NCBI RefSeq assembly: GCF_019966575.1
Contig: NZ_JAINFK010000002.1
Span: 248,001-312,000, forward strand
DNA length: 64,000 bases
Origin: Oricola cellulosilytica
GTDB taxonomy: Bacteria; Pseudomonadota; Alphaproteobacteria; Rhizobiales; Rhizobiaceae
Direction: 5' to 3'
The notes under the pieces are model-generated. The model was not told the origin of the DNA. It was given only the letters and a program-made list of their open reading frames with translations, and did no database searches. Made by a program: the position numbers and the translations under genes. Position 1 is the first letter of the stretch; each line of letters opens with the position of its first letter. Positions 57,043 to 64,000 of the stretch are shown in pieces.

Positions 57043-57486
57043 TCATTGATTGATTTCGGGTTCGACGAGCCTTGCCAGATTGCGCAGGGAGTCCTGCCAG
57101 CCGAGATAGCAGGCTTCGAGAGGAATGACGTCCGGAACGCCCTCTTGGGTGATGTTCACTTCGGTGCCGACCGAGACCGCTTGCAGCGTCACCGTGACCG
57201 TCATTTCCCCGGGCATATTGGGGTCATCGAACCTGTCCGTGTAGCGGATGCGTTCATCGGCAACGAGTTCGAGATATTCCCCGCCGAAGGAGTGGCTCTT
57301 ACCCGTGGTGAAATTGCGGAACGACGCCCGGTGGCTGCCCCCCACCTTCGCCTCCAGTTCATGCACGGTGCAGACGTACCCGTTCGGCGGAAGCCACTGC
57401 GCCAGCGCGTCGGGTTCGAGAAATGCCCGGTAAACCTTCTCGGGCCTGGTCGGGAATACGCGATGCAGACGGACCGTATTGGGCAT
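57043..57486 (-). CDS. SRPBCC family protein (last gene of tetR operon)
   Basis: START/AHSA1-like protein, 147 residues, from ATG 57486. HRVFPTRPEKVYRAFLEPDALAQWLPP is the family N-terminus, with LGWQDSLRNLARLVEPE at the C-terminus, similar to activator-of-Hsp90-like and PhnB-associated proteins. Fourth gene after tetR and a VOC gene, separated by 29 bases from the other SRPBCC gene, hence one operon. Ligand unknown. Confidence 0.85.
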   Translation of the reverse strand: MPNTVRLHRVFPTRPEKVYRAFLEPDALAQWLPPNGYVCTVHELEAKVGGSHRASFRNFTTGKSHSFGGEYLELVADERIRYTDRFDDPNMPGEMTVTVTLQAVSVGTEVNITQEGVPDVIPLEACYLGWQDSLRNLARLVEPEINQ

Positions 57487-57515
57487 GGCGGCTTTCCTTT
57501 CGGCTGGCCTGACTG

Positions 57516-57929
57516 TCAACTTGCTTTGACGTAACGGGTGAAATTGTCGAGAATGGCTTGCCACCCGTCGCGCTGCTGCTCGACGGAATGAGTGGTTTCC
57601 GCATCGAAAGTCACGCGAACGCGCACCCTGTCCTTCTCCGGCAGGAATTCGACCTTTGCGGCGCGGTCCCCGAAAGTATATTCGATAAGCTCGTGTTCGA
57701 TGACCCTGGTGTAGGTTCCTGCGAAATCGAACCCCATCGAGCCGTCCTTGGCTTCCATGCGCGAAGAGAACGCGCCGCCTTCGCGCAGATCGACGGTCGC
57801 GGCGGTGGTGTGCCAGTCATCGGATGCCGCATTCCAATGCATGATGGCCTCAGGATCGGTGTAGGCACGCCAGACGGCGTCGACGGGGGCTGAGACATTG
57901 GTCTCAACGGCAATCTTCTGCGTGGTCAC
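57516..57929 (-). CDS. SRPBCC family protein
   Basis: A second AHSA1-like ligand-binding protein, about 137 residues. VETNVSAPVDAVWRAYTDPEAIMHWNAASDDW and GWQAILDNFTRYV are typical. GTG 57929 (VTTQKIAV) is preferred; an earlier ATG at 57974 would add a linker. Its paralog lies just downstream, a common arrangement with VOC/PhnB genes. Confidence 0.84.
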   Translation of the reverse strand: MTTQKIAVETNVSAPVDAVWRAYTDPEAIMHWNAASDDWHTTAATVDLREGGAFSSRMEAKDGSMGFDFAGTYTRVIEHELIEYTFGDRAAKVEFLPEKDRVRVRVTFDAETTHSVEQQRDGWQAILDNFTRYVKAS

Positions 57930-57996
57930 TTTCAATCCTTTCCGTGGCTGGGTCACTCCGCGATCCGCCGACATGGCTCGTCGTGCAATTTCCTCT

Positions 57997-58476
57997 TCAG
58001 TCGGCGGCGGCCGCTGCTTCGAGCGTGGCGATGTCGATCTTGGTCATCTCGAACATTGCCTTGGCACCCCGCTCTGCGGCGTCGCTGTCGGCCCCGTAGA
58101 GAAGCTCAATCAATTGCCGTGGCACCACCTGCCACGAGAGGCCGTAGCGGTCCTTGCACCAGCCGCACTGGCTGGCCTGACCACCGTCGGCGGTCAATGC
58201 CTCCCAATAGAAATCGACCTCGCTCTGATCCTTACAGTCGATCGCGAAGGAAACGGCCTCGTTGAACTTGAAGGCCGGTCCCCCATTGATGCCGAGGAAT
58301 TTCTGCCCGATCAGCGTGAATTCGACGATCAGCACTTCCCCCTTGGCGGCTGACGGATTGTCCGCGGGCGAATGCATGATCCGGTCGATCCGGCTGTCCG
58401 GAAACAAACTGGCATAAAATTCGGCAGCTTCCACGGCATTGCCGTCGAACCAGAGATTTGGCGTGATCGGTTTCAT
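57997..58476 (-). CDS. VOC family protein (PhnB-like)
   Basis: Vicinal oxygen chelate protein of 159 residues resembling PhnB. PNLWFDGNAVEAAEFYASLFPDS begins the first beta-alpha-beta unit and CGWCKDRYGLSWQVVP ends the second. The metal-binding residues are not conclusive. The ATG 58474-58476 overlaps the TetR stop (58473-58475), so it is coupled to the regulator. Confidence 0.86.
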   Translation of the reverse strand: MKPITPNLWFDGNAVEAAEFYASLFPDSRIDRIMHSPADNPSAAKGEVLIVEFTLIGQKFLGINGGPAFKFNEAVSFAIDCKDQSEVDFYWEALTADGGQASQCGWCKDRYGLSWQVVPRQLIELLYGADSDAAERGAKAMFEMTKIDIATLEAAAAAD

Positions 58477-59126
58477 TGCATGGTCCTCCTGTCGGCTACT
58501 GACTGTTCCGGCCGGCTCTTCGTGTCCGCTGTGAACAGCAATGTCAGGTATCGGTGCAGATGCTCGATGCTCTCTATGGCGCGGCTGGCTTCACCGCTCG
58601 CCTTTGCGAGAATGAACGCGCCCTGGAGTACCGCCTGCGTATGCAGGGCAAGGCTTTCGGCCGTAAAGTCCGCGTCGACATCGTGGCGGGCCATGGCGGC
58701 CTCGATATCGGCAATCAACGTCGCGGCATGGCCAAAAATACTATCTCGGCAGGCCGCTTGAATGGCCGGGCTCGTGCCATAGGCTTCCTGCGTCATCGTC
58801 CCGACGAGACAGGTAAACTCCGGGACTGAGCCCTGAACGATCTCCTTGCGGAATGACACGTAGCCGAGCACCCGCTCCAGCGGGTCGTCCAGTTCCTGAT
58901 ACGGTGCCGCGGCGAAGAATTCACCGGTGACGTCCGACCAGTGCTGCGCGGCTGCGACCGCCAGCGCTTCCTTGCTGGTGAAGTGGTGAAAGAAGGCCCC
59001 TTTCGACACTCCGGCCTCGGCGCAAATGTCATCCACGGTGGTGGCCGAATACCCCTTGGCGCGGATGACAGCGAACGCCGCTTCCATGAGGCTTGATCGG
59101 GTGGATGGGTTTTCTTTCCGGGCCAC
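58473..59126 (-). CDS. TetR family regulator
   Basis: Repressor of 217 residues. The HTH, DDICAEAGVSKGAFFHHF, is canonical. GTG 59126 starts it; AAGGAG lies seven bases upstream. It is the first gene of a four-gene operon (TetR, VOC, SRPBCC, SRPBCC), which it probably represses. Ligand unknown. Confidence 0.92.
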   Translation of the reverse strand: MARKENPSTRSSLMEAAFAVIRAKGYSATTVDDICAEAGVSKGAFFHHFTSKEALAVAAAQHWSDVTGEFFAAAPYQELDDPLERVLGYVSFRKEIVQGSVPEFTCLVGTMTQEAYGTSPAIQAACRDSIFGHAATLIADIEAAMARHDVDADFTAESLALHTQAVLQGAFILAKASGEASRAIESIEHLHRYLTLLFTADTKSRPEQSVADRRTMQ

Positions 59127-59150
59127 TACAAATCTCCTTCATAAATACAT

Positions 59151-59165
59151 ACCAACCAGTCGGTT
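59151..59165. promoter_or_regulatory. Possible TetR operator
   Basis: The stretch ACCAACCAGTCGGTT contains the inverted core AACC-AGTC-GGTT (59154-59165) about 30 bases upstream of tetR. This is the size and character of TetR operators, but the symmetry is short and could be chance. Confidence 0.4.
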
Positions 59166-59342
59166 TTTATTCAAGAGTGATATTTCATACCTTGCATCAA
59201 CTGGAGTGGATGTTGATACGATTTCCGCCGGTCCCGTCTAACGCACTGTTTTTATTACTGTTTCGAATTTTTCCACGCGAATTTTATCAACAGCTCCCGG
59301 ACCTCGTTTATCCTTTTCGTGATTGTGACGGGAAAGGAACCG

Positions 59343-60194
59343 ATGGACTGGGAAGGGGCGATCGCGCAAAACCGCGCGGATCTCGAACGCATCGTCGCCG
59401 CGCTGTTCGCGCTGGCCGGGCTGATCGGCATGAAGACGGTCGCGACCCTGCCGCGCAGCGTCCATGACCAGATCCTGCTCGTGCTCAGGCCCGCCGAATC
59501 AGCCGTCCGCCGGCTGATCGTCACCGCCGCAAGGCACGTCCTGTTTCAGCCCCGCAAGGGCGAGGCCGAGGCCGGTCCGCCCGTGAGCCAGGCGGAGATC
59601 ATCGCCCAGGCAAGGCTTGCGAGGGAACGGGGAAGATTGATGGAGGCGCAGGCCACCCGCATCGTCTATCACCGGATCAATCTCGGCCTCGCCACCTTTG
59701 CGCCCCCAGGGGCCCGTCAGCAACGACGCGAAGCGGAGGCGCTTAAGGGCGGGGCGAAAGACTCCATGCCGGCCTTCCAGTTGTTCGATCCGCTGAAGCG
59801 GTTCGATTTTTCCCCTGCCCGCGGTGGCCCGCGGGGCGTGCCGCGCATCGTCAACTTCTTCGACGGCGATCCGCAGCCCGTCCCGGTCCGCCCGGCGCCG
59901 ACCCCCGACGACCCGGTCAGCGCCGTGCAGCTGTGCCGCCGGCTGCTGGCGCTGAAGGCCGCCCTCGACGACATTCCGGGCGAGGCCAGACGACTCGCCC
60001 GCTGGAAGGCGCGGCACGACCACGCGCGGGATAACGGCCGGCCGGTCAGGCCGAGGCGCATCGATCCGCTCAGATCCGGCTGGCCGCCCGGCCACCGCAA
60101 GCGCCACGTCCACGACATCGACGAGGTGCTCGTCGAATGCAACTGGCTGGCGCACTACGCGCGGGAAAAGACCGCCGCTCCCGACACGTCCTAA
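59343..60194 (+). CDS. Conserved hypothetical protein
   Basis: Protein of 283 residues beginning at ATG 59343 with a possible ribosome site (AAAGGAAC). The N-terminus (ERIVAALFALAGLIGM) is moderately hydrophobic. The middle is Pro/Arg-rich, and the C-terminal part holds VQLCRRLLALKAALDDIPGEARRLARWKAR, suggesting helices. The final segment includes PLRSGWPPGHRKRHVHDIDEVL. No function recognised. The 3' neighbour is a palindromic repeat. Confidence 0.65.
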   Translation: MDWEGAIAQNRADLERIVAALFALAGLIGMKTVATLPRSVHDQILLVLRPAESAVRRLIVTAARHVLFQPRKGEAEAGPPVSQAEIIAQARLARERGRLMEAQATRIVYHRINLGLATFAPPGARQQRREAEALKGGAKDSMPAFQLFDPLKRFDFSPARGGPRGVPRIVNFFDGDPQPVPVRPAPTPDDPVSAVQLCRRLLALKAALDDIPGEARRLARWKARHDHARDNGRPVRPRRIDPLRSGWPPGHRKRHVHDIDEVLVECNWLAHYAREKTAAPDTS

Positions 60195-60257
60195 GGCCCC
60201 CGCCACCGACGAGCCCCGGGGAGGAGCTTAAGGGCGCAATAGAAATACCTCGCGCCC

Positions 60258-60418
60258 TCCCTCCCCCTTGTGGGGAGGGATGCGAGGCAGCGAACGCAGT
60301 GAGCATGCCGCAGCCGGTTGGGGGTAACGATCGGTGGCGCTGATGCACCCCCACCCAGCCGCGCCTAACTCGCTCTCGCTCACAAGGCTTGGCGATCCCT
60401 CCCCACAAGGGGGAGGGA
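60258..60418. repeat. Inverted pair of palindromic repeats (BIME-like)
   Basis: A 23-base sequence at 60258-60280 (CCCCCTTGTGGGG core) is exactly repeated in inverse orientation at 60396-60418. Each half is a small hairpin (TCCCTCCCC against GGGGAGGGA) followed inward by unlike sequence and a GGTTGGGGG or GGTGGGGGT box. The architecture parallels the two copies at 24.6-25.1 kb. It fills the convergent gap before recO. Confidence 0.8.
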
Positions 60419-60450
60419 AACCGGAACCGCGCAGCCGGTCGGCTCGCTGC

Positions 60451-61200
60451 CTAAGCGACCGTCTCCTCGCCGGCGTCCATCGCGCGCAGGACGGCGGACA
60501 CGAACCCTGTTCGTTCGTCCGGCTCCTTCGCGCCTCGCGGATCATAGACATGGCGATGGAGAAAATAGGTGGTCAGGCGAAAACCGGCCTCCATGGTCTC
60601 GCGATCGGGCGTGACGGAGGGCTGGCCGGCAAGGAACGGCGGCAGGGCCAACAGCTTGTCCTTCCACGGCTCGCCGGCCAGCCGGCTCACCGCCCTGCCC
60701 GTCTTCGGCGACACATAGACCAGATCGTTGCGCACGCCTGTTCCCGCGCAACTCGACAGATCGAGACCGAAGCCCAGTTCCTCCAGCAACCGCAATTCGA
60801 AGCGCACCATGAGCGGTCCGGCGATCTGCGGCTCGCAGAGGTGCTCGATGACCACCTCCATGGCCCGGTAGAGTTCGCTGTGCCGGTCCCGTTCGGGAAG
60901 CAGCCGCAGATGGCTGCCGAGGAGCTGGATCCCGTAGACGCCGGATGAATGGTCCATCAGCCGCGCCGCCGACAGCGCAACCGGTTCGACCTGGTAGGTG
61001 CCGAGGTGCTCCTCCAGGCGGGCGCGCCATGTCAGATCCACCGCGTTTCCCGGCTGCAGCAGCGGTTGCAGCTTGCGCGAGCGTCCGCCGCGCACGAGGC
61101 CGAGATGGCGGCCGCGCCGCTCGGTCATGACTTCGAGGATCAGGCTCGTCTCACCGTGCCTGCGGGTCCCGATAATGATCCCGTGATCGTGCCATTCCAT
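60451..61200 (-). CDS. recO: DNA repair protein RecO
   Basis: Loads RecA onto single-stranded DNA with RecR/RecF. An N-terminal OB-fold ([21 protein letters not shown]), [16 protein letters not shown] and the helical [13 protein letters not shown] region, where a zinc motif may be partly missing, match RecO; 249 residues is normal. Lies 15 bases after era, end of the acpS-lepB-rnc-era-recO operon. Confidence 0.93.
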   Translation of the reverse strand: MEWHDHGIIIGTRRHGETSLILEVMTERRGRHLGLVRGGRSRKLQPLLQPGNAVDLTWRARLEEHLGTYQVEPVALSAARLMDHSSGVYGIQLLGSHLRLLPERDRHSELYRAMEVVIEHLCEPQIAGPLMVRFELRLLEELGFGLDLSSCAGTGVRNDLVYVSPKTGRAVSRLAGEPWKDKLLALPPFLAGQPSVTPDRETMEAGFRLTTYFLHRHVYDPRGAKEPDERTGFVSAVLRAMDAGEETVA

Positions 61201-61215
61201 GGCGCGGACAATGCG

Positions 61216-62130
61216 TCACCCGGCGGAAAAGTCCAGCCCCATCTCGCGATAGCGTTCGGGGTCGTCGCCCCAGTTCTCGCGCACCTTCACGAACAGGAAG
61301 AGATGGACATTCTGCTCGAGGATCGCACCGATCTCCTTGCGGGCGGCCTGGCCGATCGCCTTGATTGTTTCGCCCTTGTGGCCGAGGACGATCTTCTTCT
61401 GGCTGTCGCGTTCGACATAGATCACCTGCTGAATGCGCACGGAGCCGTCCTTGCGCTCCTCCCACTGCTCGGTCTCGACAGTGGACGAATACGGCAACTC
61501 CTGATGCAGGCGCAGATAGAGTTTCTCGCGCGTGATCTCGGCGGCGAGCTGGCGCATCGGAAGATCGGAAATCTGGTCTTCCGGATAGTACCACGGCCCT
61601 TCCGGAACGGCCGCCGCCAGCTTGTTCAGAAGATCGTCGCATCCCGATCCGTCGAGCGCGGAGATCATGAAGGTCTCCGCGAACTCGGCCCGCTCGTTGA
61701 GCGACTTCGCCAGTTCCAGCAGCTTGGCGCGCTCCACCGTGTCGATCTTGTTGAGGATCAGGTATTTCGCCGGCTGCATCGCCGGCAGCATTTCCAGCAT
61801 CCGCTCCTCGTCCTCGCGCACCCCTTTCCGCGCATCGATCATCACCAGGACAATGTCTGCGTCCCGGGCGCCCGACCATGCGGTCGTCACCATGGCGCGG
61901 TCGAGCCGGCGTTTCGGCGCGAAGATGCCCGGGGTGTCGGTGAAGACGATCTGGGAGTCGCCGACCGTCGCGATGCCGCGCACGAGGGCGCGTGTCGTCT
62001 GCACCTTGTGCGTGACGATGGAAACCTTTGAACCGACAAGCCGGTTGACGAGCGTCGACTTGCCGGCATTCGGCGCGCCGATCATGGCAACGAAGCCGGA
62101 GCGTGTCTTTCTCTCGCTCGTCTCACTCAT
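61216..62130 (-). CDS. era: GTPase Era
   Basis: Essential GTPase for 16S rRNA maturation and 30S assembly. G1 GAPNAGKST (K24), G3 DTPGIF, G4 NKID and the C-terminal KH domain (GQAARKEIGAILEQN) are complete; 304 residues. ATG 62130 overlaps the rnc end by 8 bases. The open frame extends to 62187, but the family starts here. Confidence 0.96.
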   Translation of the reverse strand: MSETSERKTRSGFVAMIGAPNAGKSTLVNRLVGSKVSIVTHKVQTTRALVRGIATVGDSQIVFTDTPGIFAPKRRLDRAMVTTAWSGARDADIVLVMIDARKGVREDEERMLEMLPAMQPAKYLILNKIDTVERAKLLELAKSLNERAEFAETFMISALDGSGCDDLLNKLAAAVPEGPWYYPEDQISDLPMRQLAAEITREKLYLRLHQELPYSSTVETEQWEERKDGSVRIQQVIYVERDSQKKIVLGHKGETIKAIGQAARKEIGAILEQNVHLFLFVKVRENWGDDPERYREMGLDFSAG

Positions 62131-62839
62131 CGCCGCGCACCTCTTCACGGGCGAGCAGTCCGGTTGCGGCCGCCTGTTCGGCGGCACGCTTCGAGCGGCC
62201 CTGCGCCTTCACCGGATCGAGATCTCCGACAGTGACCGAAACCGTAAACACCGGATCGTGGTCGGGACCGGTCCGCGAGAGGATCGAGTATTCCGGCGTC
62301 ACGCCGTGCACGCTGTGCGCCCATTCCTGGAGTTCCGTCTTGGCGTCCCGCCTCGCCGCCTCCGCATGCGCCGCACGCTCGCTCCAGTAGCGCTCGATGA
62401 ACGGGCGAACCGCCTCCAGTCCGCCGTCGAGATAAAGCGCGGCGATCAGCGACTCGACCACATCGGCCTGCAGGTTCTTGCGATGGGTCTTGCGCAGCCG
62501 CTGCACGTCGGAGCCCGTCCGGATGAAATCCTGGAGCGACAATTCCTCCGCCACCTCGGCCAGCGTGTCTGCGTTGACGAGCTGGTTCAGCCGAACCGAC
62601 AACTCGCCCTCGGCGGCGTTCTGGAACTGCGAGAACAGGAGCTCGGCAATGCACAGTCCGAGAACGCGATCGCCCAAGAATTCGAGACGTTCGTAATTGC
62701 GGCCGTCGCGGCTGCGGGCGCTGGAGTGCGTCAGCGCCCGGTCGAGCCGCTTCGGATCGCGAAACCGGTGGCCGGTTTTCTCTTCCAGTTCCTGGAGTGC
62801 CGCAGGCACCACGCTTGGCTTGACGGCCCTTCTCGTCAT
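62123..62839 (-). CDS. rnc: Ribonuclease III
   Basis: Double-strand-specific endoribonuclease that processes rRNA. Catalytic signature ERLEFLGDRVLGL is near residue 50, and a dsRNA-binding domain follows (LQEWAHSVHG..., PVFTVSVTVGD). 238 residues. Overlaps lepB by 4 bases (ATGA) and era by 8. Confidence 0.96.
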   Translation of the reverse strand: MTRRAVKPSVVPAALQELEEKTGHRFRDPKRLDRALTHSSARSRDGRNYERLEFLGDRVLGLCIAELLFSQFQNAAEGELSVRLNQLVNADTLAEVAEELSLQDFIRTGSDVQRLRKTHRKNLQADVVESLIAALYLDGGLEAVRPFIERYWSERAAHAEAARRDAKTELQEWAHSVHGVTPEYSILSRTGPDHDPVFTVSVTVGDLDPVKAQGRSKRAAEQAAATGLLAREEVRGDE

Positions 62840-63588
62840 TTCGACGCGGACTTGAAGAAGCGGTCGAGCCGCAACTCGGTCGGCCAGCGCCAGATCTCGA
62901 GCGGCGAGGCGCCGCCTGCGATCGAGAAGAACACGATGTTGGCGCGTCCGACGAAATTCTCCAGCGGCACGAAGCCGACGCCGAAACGGCTGTCATTGGA
63001 GTTGTCGCGGTTGTCGCCCATCATGAAATAATGGCCCTCGGGTACGGTGAACTCGCGGGTGTTGTCGCCGCTCGTCTGCGGCGACAGGTCGAGGGTCGTG
63101 TATTTGACCCCGTTCGGCAGCGTTTCCTCGTAAACGTCGACGGGCCTGTTCTGTTCGGTAACGTCGACGTCGTCGAGCGCACCCACCAGTTCACGCGGCA
63201 CCGCATCGCCGTTGATGAAAAGCTGCCCGTCGCGCACTTGGATGCGGTCGCCCGGCAGGCCGATGACGCGCTTGATGTAATCGACATTGCTGGTCGGGTG
63301 CTTGAACACTGCAACATCCCCGCGCTCCGGGTTATCCGACCAGATGCGCCCCGAGAACAGATCGGGGGAAAAGGGAATGGAGGCGTTGGAATAGCCGTAT
63401 GCGAATTTCGACACGAACAGATAGTCGCCTTCGAGCAGGGTCGGACGCATCGAGCCGCTCGGGATCGAAAAGGGCTGGAACAAGAGGGTCCGGATGACCA
63501 GCGCAAGCAGCAGTGCCTGCACGATGACCGAGATCAATTCGACAAACGAATTCTGTTTGGTTTCGGTCTTGTCAGCCACGTTGCTCAT
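62836..63588 (-). CDS. lepB: Signal peptidase I
   Basis: Cleaves Sec signal peptides at the periplasmic face. A membrane helix (about residues 17-37) is followed by the catalytic Ser46 in IPSGSMRPTL and Lys106 in YIKRVIGLPGD; PEGHYFMMGDNRDNSNDSR is the box E. ATG 63588 (MSNVADKTE) is the usual N-terminus; a GTG at 63642 would add 18 residues. About 250 residues. Confidence 0.95.
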   Translation of the reverse strand: MSNVADKTETKQNSFVELISVIVQALLLALVIRTLLFQPFSIPSGSMRPTLLEGDYLFVSKFAYGYSNASIPFSPDLFSGRIWSDNPERGDVAVFKHPTSNVDYIKRVIGLPGDRIQVRDGQLFINGDAVPRELVGALDDVDVTEQNRPVDVYEETLPNGVKYTTLDLSPQTSGDNTREFTVPEGHYFMMGDNRDNSNDSRFGVGFVPLENFVGRANIVFFSIAGGASPLEIWRWPTELRLDRFFKSASK

Positions 63589-63681
63589 TTCCTGTCTTTC
63601 GCTTTTTCCGGCGCGCGATCGCGGCTGGTCATAACCGTTCACGGTATGCGCCGCAATTCCCTTGTTTCGAGGGCAGAACTG

Positions 63682-64000
63682 CTAGTCTGGCACGGCCTCG
63701 ATAATGACGAATGCCTGGGCGAGCGGCATGTCGTCGGTGATGGTCAGATGGATCATCGGCTTGTGGCCCGCGGGCATCATGGATGCAAGGCGAACTGCGG
63801 CGCCGCCGGTCAGCTTCATGGTTGGTTTGCCGCCCGGCAGGTTCACAACGCCCATGTCACGCCAGAATACGCCATGGGCCATTCCTGTCCCGAGCGCCTT
63901 CGAACAGGCCTCCTTGGCGGCAAAGCGCTTCGCGTAAGAGGCCGCGCGCATCCTGCGGCGGTCGGACTTCACCCGCTCGATCTCCGTAAAAACGCGATGC
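63682..64000 (-). CDS. acpS: Holo-[acyl-carrier-protein] synthase (5' partial)
   Basis: Transfers phosphopantetheine from CoA to acyl carrier protein. The visible 106 residues include [16 protein letters not shown], the AcpS metal/CoA motif, and the [12 protein letters not shown] segment. The frame continues beyond base 64000 ([16 protein letters not shown] is read at the edge), so the N-terminal GIGxDxxxxxR part lies outside the window. First gene of the lepB-rnc-era-recO run. Confidence 0.94.
   Translation of the reverse strand, partial: HRVFTEIERVKSDRRRMRAASYAKRFAAKEACSKALGTGMAHGVFWRDMGVVNLPGGKPTMKLTGGAAVRLASMMPAGHKPMIHLTITDDMPLAQAFVIIEAVPD

Overview
This is a G+C-rich chromosomal window from an alphaproteobacterium, most likely order Hyphomicrobiales (Rhizobiales) near Phyllobacteriaceae. 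The evidence is gene order and gene type: DUF2232-rplI-cfa-dnaB-alr-radA-cvpA-purF, psd-pssA, nadA-nadB-nadC, acpS-lepB-rnc-era-recO, a TIGR02301 gene, CsgH-type curli genes and HWE-family histidine kinases. I see no phage, integrase, transposase, CRISPR array, rRNA or tRNA. The window is nearly all coding. Both edges cut genes: the DUF2232 membrane protein at the left and acpS at the right.

Regions. 1-10 kb: housekeeping run on the plus strand (ribosomal protein L9, cyclopropane fatty acid synthase, replicative helicase, alanine racemase, RadA, CvpA, PurF), then an SDR and a broken sulfotransferase remnant. 10-17 kb: lipid and envelope genes (an Aas-like acyl-ACP/CoA ligase with an altered acyltransferase site, phosphatidylserine synthase and decarboxylase), a hemerythrin, and an arsR-atm1 pair behind a near-perfect palindrome. 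17-31 kb: LysM protein, LOG protein, RarD, citramalate synthase, prolyl aminopeptidase, two GFA proteins, a DUF559 endonuclease bracketed by inverted palindromic repeats, CysS, an amino-acid exporter, a SRAP protein, Nudix, DUF3179 and a YcaQ-type glycosylase. 31-36.7 kb: several conserved unknowns, a dihydroorotase-like amidohydrolase lacking one metal ligand, and a ygfZ-HD-phosphatase operon. 36.7-42.6 kb: curli-like genes (two curlins and csgH), alkane monooxygenase, an APC permease, and a CDF metal exporter. 42.7-46.6 kb: thioesterase and NAD synthesis. 46.8-50.4 kb: a red-light sensing module (heme oxygenase, bacteriophytochrome kinase with fused receiver, separate response regulator). 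50.5-52.1 kb: arsR-arsC-arsH. 52-60 kb: a TadG-like protein, MFS carrier, PhoX phosphatase, a tetR-VOC-SRPBCC-SRPBCC operon, and an unknown. 60-64 kb: an inverted repeat element, then recO-era-rnc-lepB-acpS (minus strand).

How genes work together. Many neighbours overlap by 4-14 bases (cvpA/purF, bphO/bphP, lepB/rnc, rnc/era, nadA/nadB, arsR/atm1, tetR/VOC), so several tight operons can be read directly. BphO makes the biliverdin that BphP binds. NadB, NadA and NadC form the complete aspartate-to-nicotinate mononucleotide branch. Psd acts on the product of PssA. ArsC and ArsH handle arsenic chemistry, but no arsenite pump is present beside them.

The most unusual signals are the DUF559 gene between inverted palindromic repeats, the arsR-atm1 palindrome overlapping the start codon, the curlin/CsgH cluster without its secretion genes, and three enzymes or domains with substituted or lost catalytic features. 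All functions are inferred from motifs read by eye; no database search was run.
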